A stretch of 64,000 nt of DNA, from positions 1-64,000 of the forward strand of contig JAVJNS010000002.1 in the NCBI GenBank assembly GCA_040217155.1, read 5' to 3'. This DNA comes from Pelagibius sp040217155 (GTDB lineage: Bacteria > Pseudomonadota > Alphaproteobacteria > Kiloniellales > Kiloniellaceae). Shown in pieces: positions 46,219-54,339 of this stretch. The notes beneath the pieces are model-generated. The model was given only the letters and a program-made list of their open reading frames with translations, searched no databases and was not told where the DNA came from. The position numbers and the translations under genes were made by a program. The first letter of the stretch is position 1; every line of letters begins with the position of its first letter.

Positions 46219-46698
46219 TCAATTGGCGCGGCAGAAAACCTTCACCTGCTTGGTGACGTTGCGGCCGCCCGTGGTGACCGTGAGGGTGACGACGGTGGCG
46301 CAGTCTTTGCACTTGCCGTCGGTCTCCTTTTCGCAGCAGATGATGAAGGTCGCCTTGCCGGGCTTGCCGTTTTCTTTTTCGATCACGGCGCTGGACAGGA
46401 AGACGCAGTTCCCGGGTTTGGTGGTGATGCTCGCGTTCGAGGTCAGGTCGATCGCGTTGTTGACGATCTCGAAGCGATAGCATTGGTCGCCTGCCGGACC
46501 GACCGGCTCGGAGCTGGCGAAGGCGATGTCGCCGGCGCCGAGGTCGTCCTTGAAGTAATAGTTTTGGATGATCTTCGGGGCGGCAGCCCGGGGGCGGTCC
46601 GCCGCGATATCGGCGAGGACAAGCTCGTCACCCTCGGCGCCATCGAGCCTGATGGTATCGTTGCCGTCCTTGTTTCTGCCTTTGGATTTATCAGCCAT
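46219..46698 (-). CDS. Hypothetical cysteine-rich protein
   Basis: A 159-residue protein without signal peptide, family not recognised. The N-terminal third is charged (MADKSKGRNKDGNDTIRLDG) and could be disordered. The C-terminal two thirds look beta-rich and carry eight cysteines: DQCYRF, GNCVFL, FIICCE, GKCKDC and VFCRAN. The spacing (CC, then CKDC) suggests metal binding or disulfides. A phrase like NDTIRLDGAEGDELVLADI recalls repeat edges in secreted calcium-binding proteins, but one occurrence is not enough for a call. Confidence 0.65.
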   Translation of the reverse strand: MADKSKGRNKDGNDTIRLDGAEGDELVLADIAADRPRAAAPKIIQNYYFKDDLGAGDIAFASSEPVGPAGDQCYRFEIVNNAIDLTSNASITTKPGNCVFLSSAVIEKENGKPGKATFIICCEKETDGKCKDCATVVTLTVTTGGRNVTKQVKVFCRAN

Positions 46699-46852
46699 GA
46701 TTTCCCTCGCAATGCCCGCGCGGGCGGATGAGGTGAATGGCCTTGGCCTGGCCGGGTACGCCAGCCTATCTGTCTGAGAATGACCTGCTAAGAAGCCTAG
46801 GCTTGCCTGCCGCGCGAGTCAAACCGGCGCCCCGGCTGCCGTAACGGTTCCT

Positions 46853-48037
46853 TTACAGCAGGCCGCGCCGGGCCAGGTTGGTGAACAGCGCGCCGCTGCC
46901 GAACGACCAGGGGGCGATTTTGTCGCAGTGGTTCACCCGGTTCACCAGGGCGCCCAGGGCCTTGGCGCGGATGGTGACGCGGTCGCCGAGCTTGTGGGTG
47001 AAACCCTCGCCGGGGCGGTCGCGGTCCTGGATCGGCGCGAACATGGTGCCCAGCATCAGCACCAGGCCGTCGGGATACTGGTGGTCGGCGTTGAGCGCCT
47101 GGCCGACCAGTTCGGTGACGTCGCGGCTGATGGCCGAGAGCGGATAGCTGTCGGCGATGGTGAAGCCGTCGTCGCCGGCGACCTCGACCTCGATGACCAC
47201 GCTGCGCAGCGCCGTCATGTCGAAGGTTGCGTCGATGAGGCGGATGAAGGGGCCGAGCGCGCAGGAGGCGTTGTTGTCCTTGGCGCGGCCGAGCAGCAGC
47301 GCGCTGCGGCCCTCGACGTCGCGCAGGTTCACGTCGTTGGCCAGGGTGGCGCCGACGATCTCGGCGCGGCTGTTGACCGCCACCGCGACCTCCGGCTCCG
47401 GGTTGTTCCACACCGAGGTCGAGAGGATGCCGATCTCGGCGCCGCAGCCGACCGCCGACAGCGGCTGGGCCTTGGTGAAGATCTCGGCGTCGGGGCCGAT
47501 GCCGACCTCCAGGTACTGCGACCACAGGCCGCGTTCGATCAACGATTCCTTGAGCTTGGCCGCTTCCGGCGAGCCCGGCTTCAGGGCCGCCAGCTCGGTG
47601 CCGATCTCGCCGGCGATGGTGGCGCGCAGCGCCTCGGCCTGCTGCGGATCGCCCTTGGCCTGCTCCTCGATGACCCGCTCGAGCATCGACTCGACGAAGG
47701 TGACGCCGCTGGCGCGCAGCGCCTGGAGATCGCAGGGCGCGAGGAAGTAGGGCGTGGCGGCGGCGCGCTTGTCGTAGGCCGAGTTGGCTAGGATGGCGTC
47801 GAGCCGGCCGACGCCGGGCAGGGCGCCGGCCTTAAGCGCGGCGCGAAGTTTCTCGGCCAGGCCATTGATCTCAAACAGCATCGCGGTGGTCGGTGCGAGG
47901 CCGGAGAGGTCGCGGACCTGATCGCCGTCGAGGAGCACCGGGCTCGGCCCGGGCGGATTTCCCGGCCGCCAGGCGCGGCCGACCAGCAGGCCGGCGGTGG
48001 AGTCGTCGGGCAGAACCAGGGTGTCGGTCAGATCCAT
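46853..48037 (-). CDS. Fumarylacetoacetate hydrolase-family protein
   Basis: A 394-residue FAH-fold enzyme. The C-terminal catalytic region shows YLEVGIGPDAEIFTKAQPLSAVGCGAEIGI and EPEVAVAVNSRAEIVGATLANDVNLRD, containing the acidic metal ligands, and DGLVLMLGTMFAP. Proteins of this length and style are often dehydratases of sugar-acid intermediates (2-keto-3-deoxy acids) or hydratases; the exact substrate is unknown. Divergent from the XRE-cupin regulator, with a long palindrome between. Confidence 0.87.
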   Translation of the reverse strand: MDLTDTLVLPDDSTAGLLVGRAWRPGNPPGPSPVLLDGDQVRDLSGLAPTTAMLFEINGLAEKLRAALKAGALPGVGRLDAILANSAYDKRAAATPYFLAPCDLQALRASGVTFVESMLERVIEEQAKGDPQQAEALRATIAGEIGTELAALKPGSPEAAKLKESLIERGLWSQYLEVGIGPDAEIFTKAQPLSAVGCGAEIGILSTSVWNNPEPEVAVAVNSRAEIVGATLANDVNLRDVEGRSALLLGRAKDNNASCALGPFIRLIDATFDMTALRSVVIEVEVAGDDGFTIADSYPLSAISRDVTELVGQALNADHQYPDGLVLMLGTMFAPIQDRDRPGEGFTHKLGDRVTIRAKALGALVNRVNHCDKIAPWSFGSGALFTNLARRGLL

Positions 48038-48114
48038 CGGGTTTCTCGCTTCGGGCGGGTTGAAAGGCGTTGCAGCTTAAGGCGTTACCGCGGCGAATTG
48101 AACTCTTCTCCGAG

Positions 48115-48143
48115 CCGTGAAAAAATCGCTAGTTTTTTCACGG
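48115..48143. promoter_or_regulatory. 29-bp perfect inverted repeat, candidate operator of the XRE-cupin regulator
   Basis: Arms CCGTGAAAAAA and TTTTTTCACGG (11 bases each) around a 7-base centre. It lies in the divergent gap between the FAH-family gene (start 48037) and the regulator gene (start 48237). Its location between divergent promoters favours an operator over a terminator. Confidence 0.7.
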
Positions 48144-48167
48144 GAAGCGAGTCAGCATCGGCGCCGT

Positions 48168-48222
48168 AGATTTCGTCAGGATCTCGTCACGATCTCGTCT
48201 CGATCTCGTCTCGATCTCGTCT
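48168..48222 (+). repeat. Five tandem 11-bp repeats (CGATCTCGTCT type)
   Basis: Units start at 48168, 48179, 48190, 48201 and 48212; the last three are identical and the first two differ at one to three positions. The period is close to one DNA turn. The array ends 14 bases before the regulator's start codon. Confidence 0.9.
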
Positions 48223-48236
48223 TTGGGGGGCGCGCG

Positions 48237-48842
48237 ATGGCCGCCGGTGGCCGCATGACCAAGCGGGTGATTCTGGAGTCCCAGGTGGTGCCCGACGCGC
48301 GCCTGGGCAGCGACCTGCGCGGCCTGCGCAAGACCCGCGGGCTGACCCTCGCCGAGCTGGCCGCCAGGGTCGGGCGCTCGGTCGGCTATCTCAGCCAGGT
48401 CGAGCGCGGCCTCTCGGAAATTTCCATCAACGACCTGCGCGCCATCGCCAAGGTGCTGCGCGCGCCGCTGTCGTGGTTCCTGGTCAACGACGAGATCCGG
48501 GCCGAGGAGCGCGGCTACGTGGTGCGCTGGGGCCGGCGCCGCACGATCGGCTCGGTCGAGAGCGGGCTGGTCGAGGAGCTGCTGTCGCCGGACCTGGGCG
48601 GCAGCTTCGAGGTCATCCTCAGCAGCTTCGCGCCGGGCGCCGAGCGCAGTTTCATGGTGACCCGCGACACCGAGGAGACCGGCTACCTGATCGGCGGCGA
48701 GCTGGAGCTGTGGATCGGCGAGCGCTACTTCCACATCTACACCGGCGACTCCTTCCGCATCGCGCGCGAGCCGGCGCGCTGGCGCAACCCCGGCGACGAC
48801 ACCGCCGAGGTGGTGTGGGTCATCGCGCCGCCGATTTATTGA
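48237..48842 (+). CDS. XRE-family regulator with C-terminal cupin domain
   Basis: A 201-residue regulator. The HTH_3 domain (LGSDLRGLRKTRGLTLAELAARVGRSVGYLSQVERGLSEISI) spans residues 23-64. The cupin domain follows (FEVILSSFAPGAER, then ETGYLIGGELELWIGERYFHIYTGDSFRI near 150-180). Such regulators usually sense a small molecule and control polyamine or amine catabolism genes. It lies directly upstream of two sarcosine/dimethylglycine dehydrogenase-like genes and is probably their regulator. ATG 48237 is preceded by GGGGGG; ATG 48255 is an alternative. Confidence 0.92.
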   Translation: MAAGGRMTKRVILESQVVPDARLGSDLRGLRKTRGLTLAELAARVGRSVGYLSQVERGLSEISINDLRAIAKVLRAPLSWFLVNDEIRAEERGYVVRWGRRRTIGSVESGLVEELLSPDLGGSFEVILSSFAPGAERSFMVTRDTEETGYLIGGELELWIGERYFHIYTGDSFRIAREPARWRNPGDDTAEVVWVIAPPIY

Positions 48843-48868
48843 ACAGCGAACAGCGAACAGCGAACAGA
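48841..48868 (+). repeat. Four tandem 7-bp repeats (GAACAGC)
   Basis: GAACAGC three times then GAACAGA, starting on the last two bases of the XRE-cupin stop codon and ending 19 bases before the next start codon. The ribosome-binding site AAGGAGAG follows it, so repeat number would change spacing between the genes but not the reading frame of either. Confidence 0.85.
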
Positions 48869-48887
48869 GAAGAATAAGGAGAGGGCC

Positions 48888-51317
48888 ATGGCCGAGCTTC
48901 CCAGTCACGCGCAGGTGGTCGTCATCGGCGGCGGCGCCGTCGGCGCCTCGGTGCTCTATCATCTCGCCAGGATGGGCTGCAGCGACGCCATCCTGCTGGA
49001 GCGCAACGAGCTGACCTCGGGCTCGACCTGGCACGCCGCCGGCAACTGCCCGACCTTCTCGGGCAGCTGGAACTTGATGAAGCTGCAGCACTACTCGGCC
49101 AAGCTCTACGCGCGCCTCGCCGAGGAGGTCGACTACCCGATGAACTACCACCGCACCGGCTCGCTGCGCCTGGCGCAGAGCCGCGCGCGCCTGCAGGAGT
49201 TCCACCACGTCGCCGGCATGGCCAACCAGCAGGGCATCGGCTTCGAGGTCCTGACGCCGGCTGAGCTGAAGGCGCGCTACCCGCTGGCCGAGACGCACGG
49301 GCTGGAGGGCGCGCTGTGGGACCCGGCCGACGGCGACATCGACCCGGCGCAGCTGACGCAAGCTTATGCCAAGGGCGCGCGCGACCTGGGCGCCCGCATC
49401 GAGCGCTTCTGCGCCGTCACCGGCATCGCCCCGCTGGCCTCGGGCGCGTGGCGGGTGGAGACGGTCAAGGGCGCCATCGTCGCCGAGAAGGTGGTGAACG
49501 CCGCCGGCTACCGCGCCGCCGAGATCGGCCGCATGGTCGGGCGCGAGGTGCCCTGCACGGTGATGGCGCACCAGTACCTGGTGACCGAGGACATTCCCGA
49601 ACTGGCGGCGCTCGACAAGAGCATCCCGCTGCTGCGCGACCCCGACGACAGCTACTACCTGCGCCAGGAACGCCACGGCCTGATCCTCGGCCCCTACGAG
49701 TGGCAGGCGACGGCGATGTGGGGCGACGGCCAGCCGGACGACTTCTCGTTCCAGCTCTACCCCGACGACCTCGACCGGCTGGAGTGGTACATCGAGCAGG
49801 CCTGCGCCCGGGTGCCGATCCTGGCGACCGCCGGCGTGCAGAAGGTCATCAACGGCCCGATCCCCTATACCGCCGACGGCAACCCGCTGGTCGGCCCGGC
49901 GCCGGGCCTGAGGAACTTCTACGAGGCCTGCGTGTTCTCCTTCGGCATCGCCCAGTCCGGCGGCGCCGGCAAGACCCTGGCCGAGTGGATCGTCGAGGGC
50001 GAACCGGAGTGGGACCTCTGGGGCCTCGATCCGCGGCGCTACACCGACTTCGCCACCAAGGCCTACACCACCGCCAAGGCGGTCGAGCTCTACCAGCACG
50101 AATACGCCATCGGCTTCGCGATGGAGGAACGCCCGGCCGGCCGCCCGGCCAAGACCTCGCCGCTCTATGAGAAGCTGAAGGCCAAGGGCGCGGTGTTCGG
50201 CGCGCGCGGCGGCTGGGAGCGCGCGGTGTGGTTCGCGCGGGACGGCAAGACGCCCGAGGGCGCGCTGACCTTCGCGCGCGAGGGCGAGTGGTTCGCCTCG
50301 GTGGCGGCGGAGTGCCGGGCGGTGGCCGAGCGGGTCGGCATCCTCGACCTGCCGGGCTTCGCCAAGTTCGAGCTCGCCGGGCCCGGCGCGGCGGACTGGT
50401 TGGACGGCCTCATCGCCGGGCCGCTGCCCAAGCAGGGACGTCTCGCGCTGTCGTACTTCTGCGCGCCGGGCGGCGGCGTGGTCTCGGAGCTGACCGTCAC
50501 GCGCCTCGCCGAGGAGCGCTTCTGGCTGATCGGCCCGGCGGCCGGCGAGTGGCACGACTGGGACTGGCTGACCCTGCAGCGGCCCGAGGGCGCGGCCTTC
50601 ACGCTGAGCAACGTCACCGGGCGCTGGGGCACCCTGGTGCTGGCCGGGCCGCGGGCGCGCGCCGTGCTGGGCAAGGTCACCGAGTGCGACCTGTCCAACG
50701 CCGCCTTTCCCTGGCTGAGCGCGCGGCCCATCGAGATCGCCCAGGCGCGCGGCCTGGCCTTCCGGGTGAACTACGTCGGCGAGCTGGGCTGGGAACTGCA
50801 CCTGCCGGTCGAGGCGCTGGCGCCGGTCTACGACCTGATCTGGGCGGCGGGCGAGGAAGAGGGCATCGCCGACTTCGGCCTCTACGCCATGGACTCGCTG
50901 CGCCTGGAGAAAGGCTATCGCGGCTGGAAGACCGACCTGGGCAGCGAGTACTCGCCGCTGACCAGCGCGCTGGAGCGCTTCGTGCGGCTCGACAAGCCGG
51001 CCTTCGTCGGCCGCGACGCGCTGTTGAAGGAGCGCCAGGAGGGTTCGCGCGAGCGCCTGGTGCCGCTGGTGGTCGAGGCCGGGGCCGAGGACGCGCCGTT
51101 CTGCGCCGCGGTGTGGCGGGGCGACAAGCGCGTCGGGCTGGTCACCTCCGGCGGCTATGGCCACCGCCTCGGCCAGTCGCTGGCGCTGGCCTATGTGGAG
51201 ACTGCGTTGGCGACCGAGGGCAGCGAGCTGGAGATCGAGATCTTCGGTGAACGCCGCAAGGCCCGCGTCGTCAGCGAGCCGCTTTACGATCCCAAGAACG
51301 AACGCCTGCGCGCGTGA
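48888..51317 (+). CDS. FAD-dependent dimethylglycine/sarcosine dehydrogenase-like protein with GcvT domain (1)
   Basis: An 809-residue two-part enzyme. The N-terminal DAO flavin domain begins VVVIGGGAVGASVLYHLARMG. The histidine in STWHAAGN corresponds to the flavin-linked histidine position of mitochondrial dimethylglycine dehydrogenase. A central FAO_M region and a C-terminal aminomethyltransferase (GcvT) domain follow (YVGELGWELHLP near residue 625), which hands one-carbon units to tetrahydrofolate. The substrate is probably an N-methylated amine or amino acid. It is followed by a close paralogue 22 bases downstream. Confidence 0.92.
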   Translation: MAELPSHAQVVVIGGGAVGASVLYHLARMGCSDAILLERNELTSGSTWHAAGNCPTFSGSWNLMKLQHYSAKLYARLAEEVDYPMNYHRTGSLRLAQSRARLQEFHHVAGMANQQGIGFEVLTPAELKARYPLAETHGLEGALWDPADGDIDPAQLTQAYAKGARDLGARIERFCAVTGIAPLASGAWRVETVKGAIVAEKVVNAAGYRAAEIGRMVGREVPCTVMAHQYLVTEDIPELAALDKSIPLLRDPDDSYYLRQERHGLILGPYEWQATAMWGDGQPDDFSFQLYPDDLDRLEWYIEQACARVPILATAGVQKVINGPIPYTADGNPLVGPAPGLRNFYEACVFSFGIAQSGGAGKTLAEWIVEGEPEWDLWGLDPRRYTDFATKAYTTAKAVELYQHEYAIGFAMEERPAGRPAKTSPLYEKLKAKGAVFGARGGWERAVWFARDGKTPEGALTFAREGEWFASVAAECRAVAERVGILDLPGFAKFELAGPGAADWLDGLIAGPLPKQGRLALSYFCAPGGGVVSELTVTRLAEERFWLIGPAAGEWHDWDWLTLQRPEGAAFTLSNVTGRWGTLVLAGPRARAVLGKVTECDLSNAAFPWLSARPIEIAQARGLAFRVNYVGELGWELHLPVEALAPVYDLIWAAGEEEGIADFGLYAMDSLRLEKGYRGWKTDLGSEYSPLTSALERFVRLDKPAFVGRDALLKERQEGSRERLVPLVVEAGAEDAPFCAAVWRGDKRVGLVTSGGYGHRLGQSLALAYVETALATEGSELEIEIFGERRKARVVSEPLYDPKNERLRA

Positions 51318-51339
51318 CCCCAGAACAGAGAGCAAGACC

Positions 51340-53838
51340 ATGAGTGACCTTCCTTCCCAGGCGCGCGCGGTGATCGTCGGCGGCGGCGTCATCGGCTGTT
51401 CCGTCGCCTACCACCTGTCGAAACTCGGCTGGCGCGACGTGGTGCTGCTGGAGCGCAAGCAGCTGACCTGCGGCACCACCTGGCACGCGGCGGGCCTGAT
51501 CGGGCAGCTGCGCGCGACCTCCAACATGACCCAGCTCGCCAAGTACACCGCCGAGCTCTACGCGACGCTGGAGCAAGAGACCGGCGTCGCCACGGGGCTG
51601 AAGCAGAACGGCTCGCTGTCCGTCGCGCTGACCCATGAGCGCCTTGAGGAGCTGAAGCGCGGCGCCTCCATGGCCAAGACCTTCGGCCTGGAGGTCGAGG
51701 TGTTGACCCCCGAGGACATCGCCGGCATCTACCCGCTGCTGAACCGCGACGGCGTCACCGGCGGCGTGTTCCTGGCCAAGGACGGGCAGGGCGACCCGGC
51801 CAACATCACCCAGGCGCTGGCCAAGGGCGCGCGGCAGCGCGGCGTGAAGATCTTCGAACACACCAAGGTGACGGGCATCACGCGGCAGGATGGCCCCAAT
51901 GGCTCAAAGGTCGTCACCGGCGTCCAGACCGAACGCGATGGGATCGGGGGCACCATCGCCGCCGACTTCGTCGTCAACTGCGCCGGCATGTGGGGCCGCG
52001 AGGTCGGCCTGCTGGCCGGGGTGAGGGTGCCGCTGCAGGCCTGCGAGCATTTCTACATCGTCACCGAGAACATGCCCGACCTGCCGCGCGACCTGCCGGT
52101 CATGCGGGTGCCCGACGAGTGCGCCTATTTCAAGGAGGACGCCGGCAAGATCCTGCTCGGCGCCTTCGAGCCCAAGGCCAAGCCCTGGGGCATGGCGGGC
52201 ATTCCCGAGGACTTCTGCTTCGACCAGCTGCCCGAGGACTTCGACCACTTCGCGCCGATCCTGGAGGCCGCGGTGGCGCGCCTGCCGATCCTGGAGACCG
52301 CCGGCATCCACACCTTCTTCAACGGGCCGGAGAGCTTCACGCCGGACGACCGCTACCTGCTGGGCGAGGCGCCGGAGGTGAAGAATTTCTTCGTCGCCGC
52401 CGGCTTCAATTCCATCGGCATCCAGTCGGCCGGCGGCGCCGGCAAGGCGCTGGCCGAGTGGATGGAGGCGGGCGCGCCGCCCGTCGATCTGTGGGACGTC
52501 GACATCCGCCGCCTGCAGCCGTTTCAGAACAACAGGACCTACCTGTTCCAGCGCGCCACCGAGGCGCTGGGCCTGCTCTACGCCGACCACTTCCCCTACC
52601 GCCAGTTCGCCACCGCGCGCGGCGTGCGGCAGTCGCCGCTGCACGAGCGCCTGGCCGAACGCGGCGCCTGCTTCGGCGAGACGGCGGGCTGGGAGCGCGC
52701 CAACTGGTTCCTGCCCGAAGACGCCAAGGCGCGCGGTGAAAAGGCCGAGTACCGCTACACCTGGGGGCGGCAGAACTGGTTCGACTTCGCCGCCGCCGAG
52801 CACAGGGCGGTGCGCGAGGCCGTCGGCCTGTTCGACATGACCTCCTTCGCCAAGATCCGCGTCGAGGGGCGCGACGCCGAGGCGGTGCTGCAGAAGATCT
52901 GCGCCAACGACGTGGCCGTCGAGGCCGGGCGCATCGTCTACACCCAGTGGCTGAACGACCGCGGCGGCATCGAGGCCGACCTGACGGTGACGCGGCTGAG
53001 CGAGACCGCGTTCCTGGTGGTCACCGGCGCGGCGGTGGGCGGGCGCGACCTGGCCTGGCTGCGGCGCCACATCCCGGAGGACGCGCACTGCGTCGCGACG
53101 GATGTGACGGCGGGCGAGGCGGTGCTCTGCGTCATGGGGCCGCGCGCGCGCGACCTGTTGCAGCCCTTGACGCCGGACTCGCTGGGCAACGACGCCTTTC
53201 CCTTCGGCACGGCGCGGGAGATCGAGATCGGCTGCGCGCTGGCCCGCGCGCACCGCGTCTCCTACGTCGGCGAACTGGGCTGGGAGCTCTATGTCTCCGC
53301 CGACATGGCGCGCCATGTCTTCGATGTCATCGCGGAAGCGGGCGATCCGCATGATCTGAAGCTGTGCGGTATGCACGTGCTCGACTCCTGCCGCACCGAG
53401 AAGGCCTTCCGCCACTTCGGCCACGACATTTCCGACGAGGACCACGTGCTGGAGGCCGGCCTGGGCTTCGCGGTGAAGACCGACAAAGCGGCCGGGCGCT
53501 TCGGCGACTTCATCGGCCGCGCGGCGGTGCTGACGAAGAAGCAGCTGGGGCTGACCCGGCGGCTGGTCCAGTTCAGGCTCACCGACCCCGAGCCGCTGCT
53601 CTATCACAACGAGCCGATCTGGCGCGACGGCGCCATCGCCGGGCACCTGACCTCCGGCAGCTACGGCCACCACCTGGGCGCGGCGGTGGGGTTGGGCTAT
53701 GTGGACTGCGTGGCGGGCGAGGGCGCGGCCGAGGTGCTGGGCGCGGCCTACGAGATCGAGGTGGCGGGGGTGAAGGTCGCGGCGGAGGCGAGCCTCAGGC
53801 CGATGTACGACCCGAAGGGGGAAAGGGTGCGGGGGTGA
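51340..53838 (+). CDS. FAD-dependent dimethylglycine/sarcosine dehydrogenase-like protein with GcvT domain (2)
   Basis: An 832-residue paralogue of the preceding protein: AVIVGGGVIGCSVAYHLSKLG at the N-terminus, TTWHAAGLIGQLRAT with the candidate flavin-linked His, and GGAGKALAEWM closing the flavin domain. It has a C-terminal GcvT domain with YVGELGWELYVS near residue 645 and GRFGDFIGRAA near 720. The start is ATG 51340. The two paralogues presumably oxidise related methylated amines in sequence, for example dimethylglycine then sarcosine; this is inference. High-GC sequence ends just after its stop codon. Confidence 0.92.
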   Translation: MSDLPSQARAVIVGGGVIGCSVAYHLSKLGWRDVVLLERKQLTCGTTWHAAGLIGQLRATSNMTQLAKYTAELYATLEQETGVATGLKQNGSLSVALTHERLEELKRGASMAKTFGLEVEVLTPEDIAGIYPLLNRDGVTGGVFLAKDGQGDPANITQALAKGARQRGVKIFEHTKVTGITRQDGPNGSKVVTGVQTERDGIGGTIAADFVVNCAGMWGREVGLLAGVRVPLQACEHFYIVTENMPDLPRDLPVMRVPDECAYFKEDAGKILLGAFEPKAKPWGMAGIPEDFCFDQLPEDFDHFAPILEAAVARLPILETAGIHTFFNGPESFTPDDRYLLGEAPEVKNFFVAAGFNSIGIQSAGGAGKALAEWMEAGAPPVDLWDVDIRRLQPFQNNRTYLFQRATEALGLLYADHFPYRQFATARGVRQSPLHERLAERGACFGETAGWERANWFLPEDAKARGEKAEYRYTWGRQNWFDFAAAEHRAVREAVGLFDMTSFAKIRVEGRDAEAVLQKICANDVAVEAGRIVYTQWLNDRGGIEADLTVTRLSETAFLVVTGAAVGGRDLAWLRRHIPEDAHCVATDVTAGEAVLCVMGPRARDLLQPLTPDSLGNDAFPFGTAREIEIGCALARAHRVSYVGELGWELYVSADMARHVFDVIAEAGDPHDLKLCGMHVLDSCRTEKAFRHFGHDISDEDHVLEAGLGFAVKTDKAAGRFGDFIGRAAVLTKKQLGLTRRLVQFRLTDPEPLLYHNEPIWRDGAIAGHLTSGSYGHHLGAAVGLGYVDCVAGEGAAEVLGAAYEIEVAGVKVAAEASLRPMYDPKGERVRG

Positions 53839-53893
53839 ATGGGTTGGGGCAGACCACTGAACAGGACGAGAAGAGGACCTTCAACAACCCCCG

Positions 53894-54337
53894 CTAATGT
53901 GGTGATCCAGAAATCAAACTAAAGATCCTTCTCGAAAGCCGATGGAAGAAGCCAAGTTGAGACCTTACTTCGGGCGATTGCGGCAGATGTGATGCGCTGC
54001 CGTTGTAGGTTTTCTTGGCTTGATGACTCCTCAATCTGCCGGCTTCAATTTGCTGTGACGACCAAGCCTCAGCCCATCGCACTTGATTCCCTACAATCCA
54101 GTAGTGTGACTGACAATCAAAGCTCCAGTTGCCAATAGATGGCGAGAGAGAAATTGAAGCCCCGTCAAAGATGACCTTCCAGTCGGTTGGGCTGAGGGGA
54201 GTGACAACCTCTCTGCCACACCCGCAGCAGCATTTATGAACGACTGTTGCATAACCTACCGAGATGTAGATCGTATGATCTTCGAGCTTGTCCGGAATCG
54301 CTTCAACAAATTCATGTGAAAGTATGAGGGGTTTCAT
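53894..54337 (-). CDS. DUF6527-family protein of the ubiquitin-like operon
   Basis: A 147-residue protein. The central motif HKCCCGCGREVVTPLSPTDW (residues 34-53) and SLSPSIGNWSFDCQSHYWI (about 63-81) match the DUF6527 family as I recall it; the clustered Cys and His residues suggest a zinc site. Family members occur in operons with ubiquitin-like proteins and E1 enzymes; a peptidase-like role for the family has been proposed, which I cannot verify here. Third gene of the operon, starting two bases after the E1 stop. The last ~45 residues are basic and poorly conserved-looking. Confidence 0.75.
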   Translation of the reverse strand: MKPLILSHEFVEAIPDKLEDHTIYISVGYATVVHKCCCGCGREVVTPLSPTDWKVIFDGASISLSPSIGNWSFDCQSHYWIVGNQVRWAEAWSSQQIEAGRLRSHQAKKTYNGSASHLPQSPEVRSQLGFFHRLSRRIFSLISGSPH

Positions 54338-54339
54338 TC

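Noticed and set aside
48168..48222. CRISPR array
   Set aside because: The repeats are 11 bases, directly adjacent and without spacers.
48138..51392. Very long minus-strand open frame opposite the regulator and first flavoprotein
   Set aside because: Arg/Gln/Ala-rich shadow with no domain; the plus-strand genes have clear families and ribosome-binding sites.
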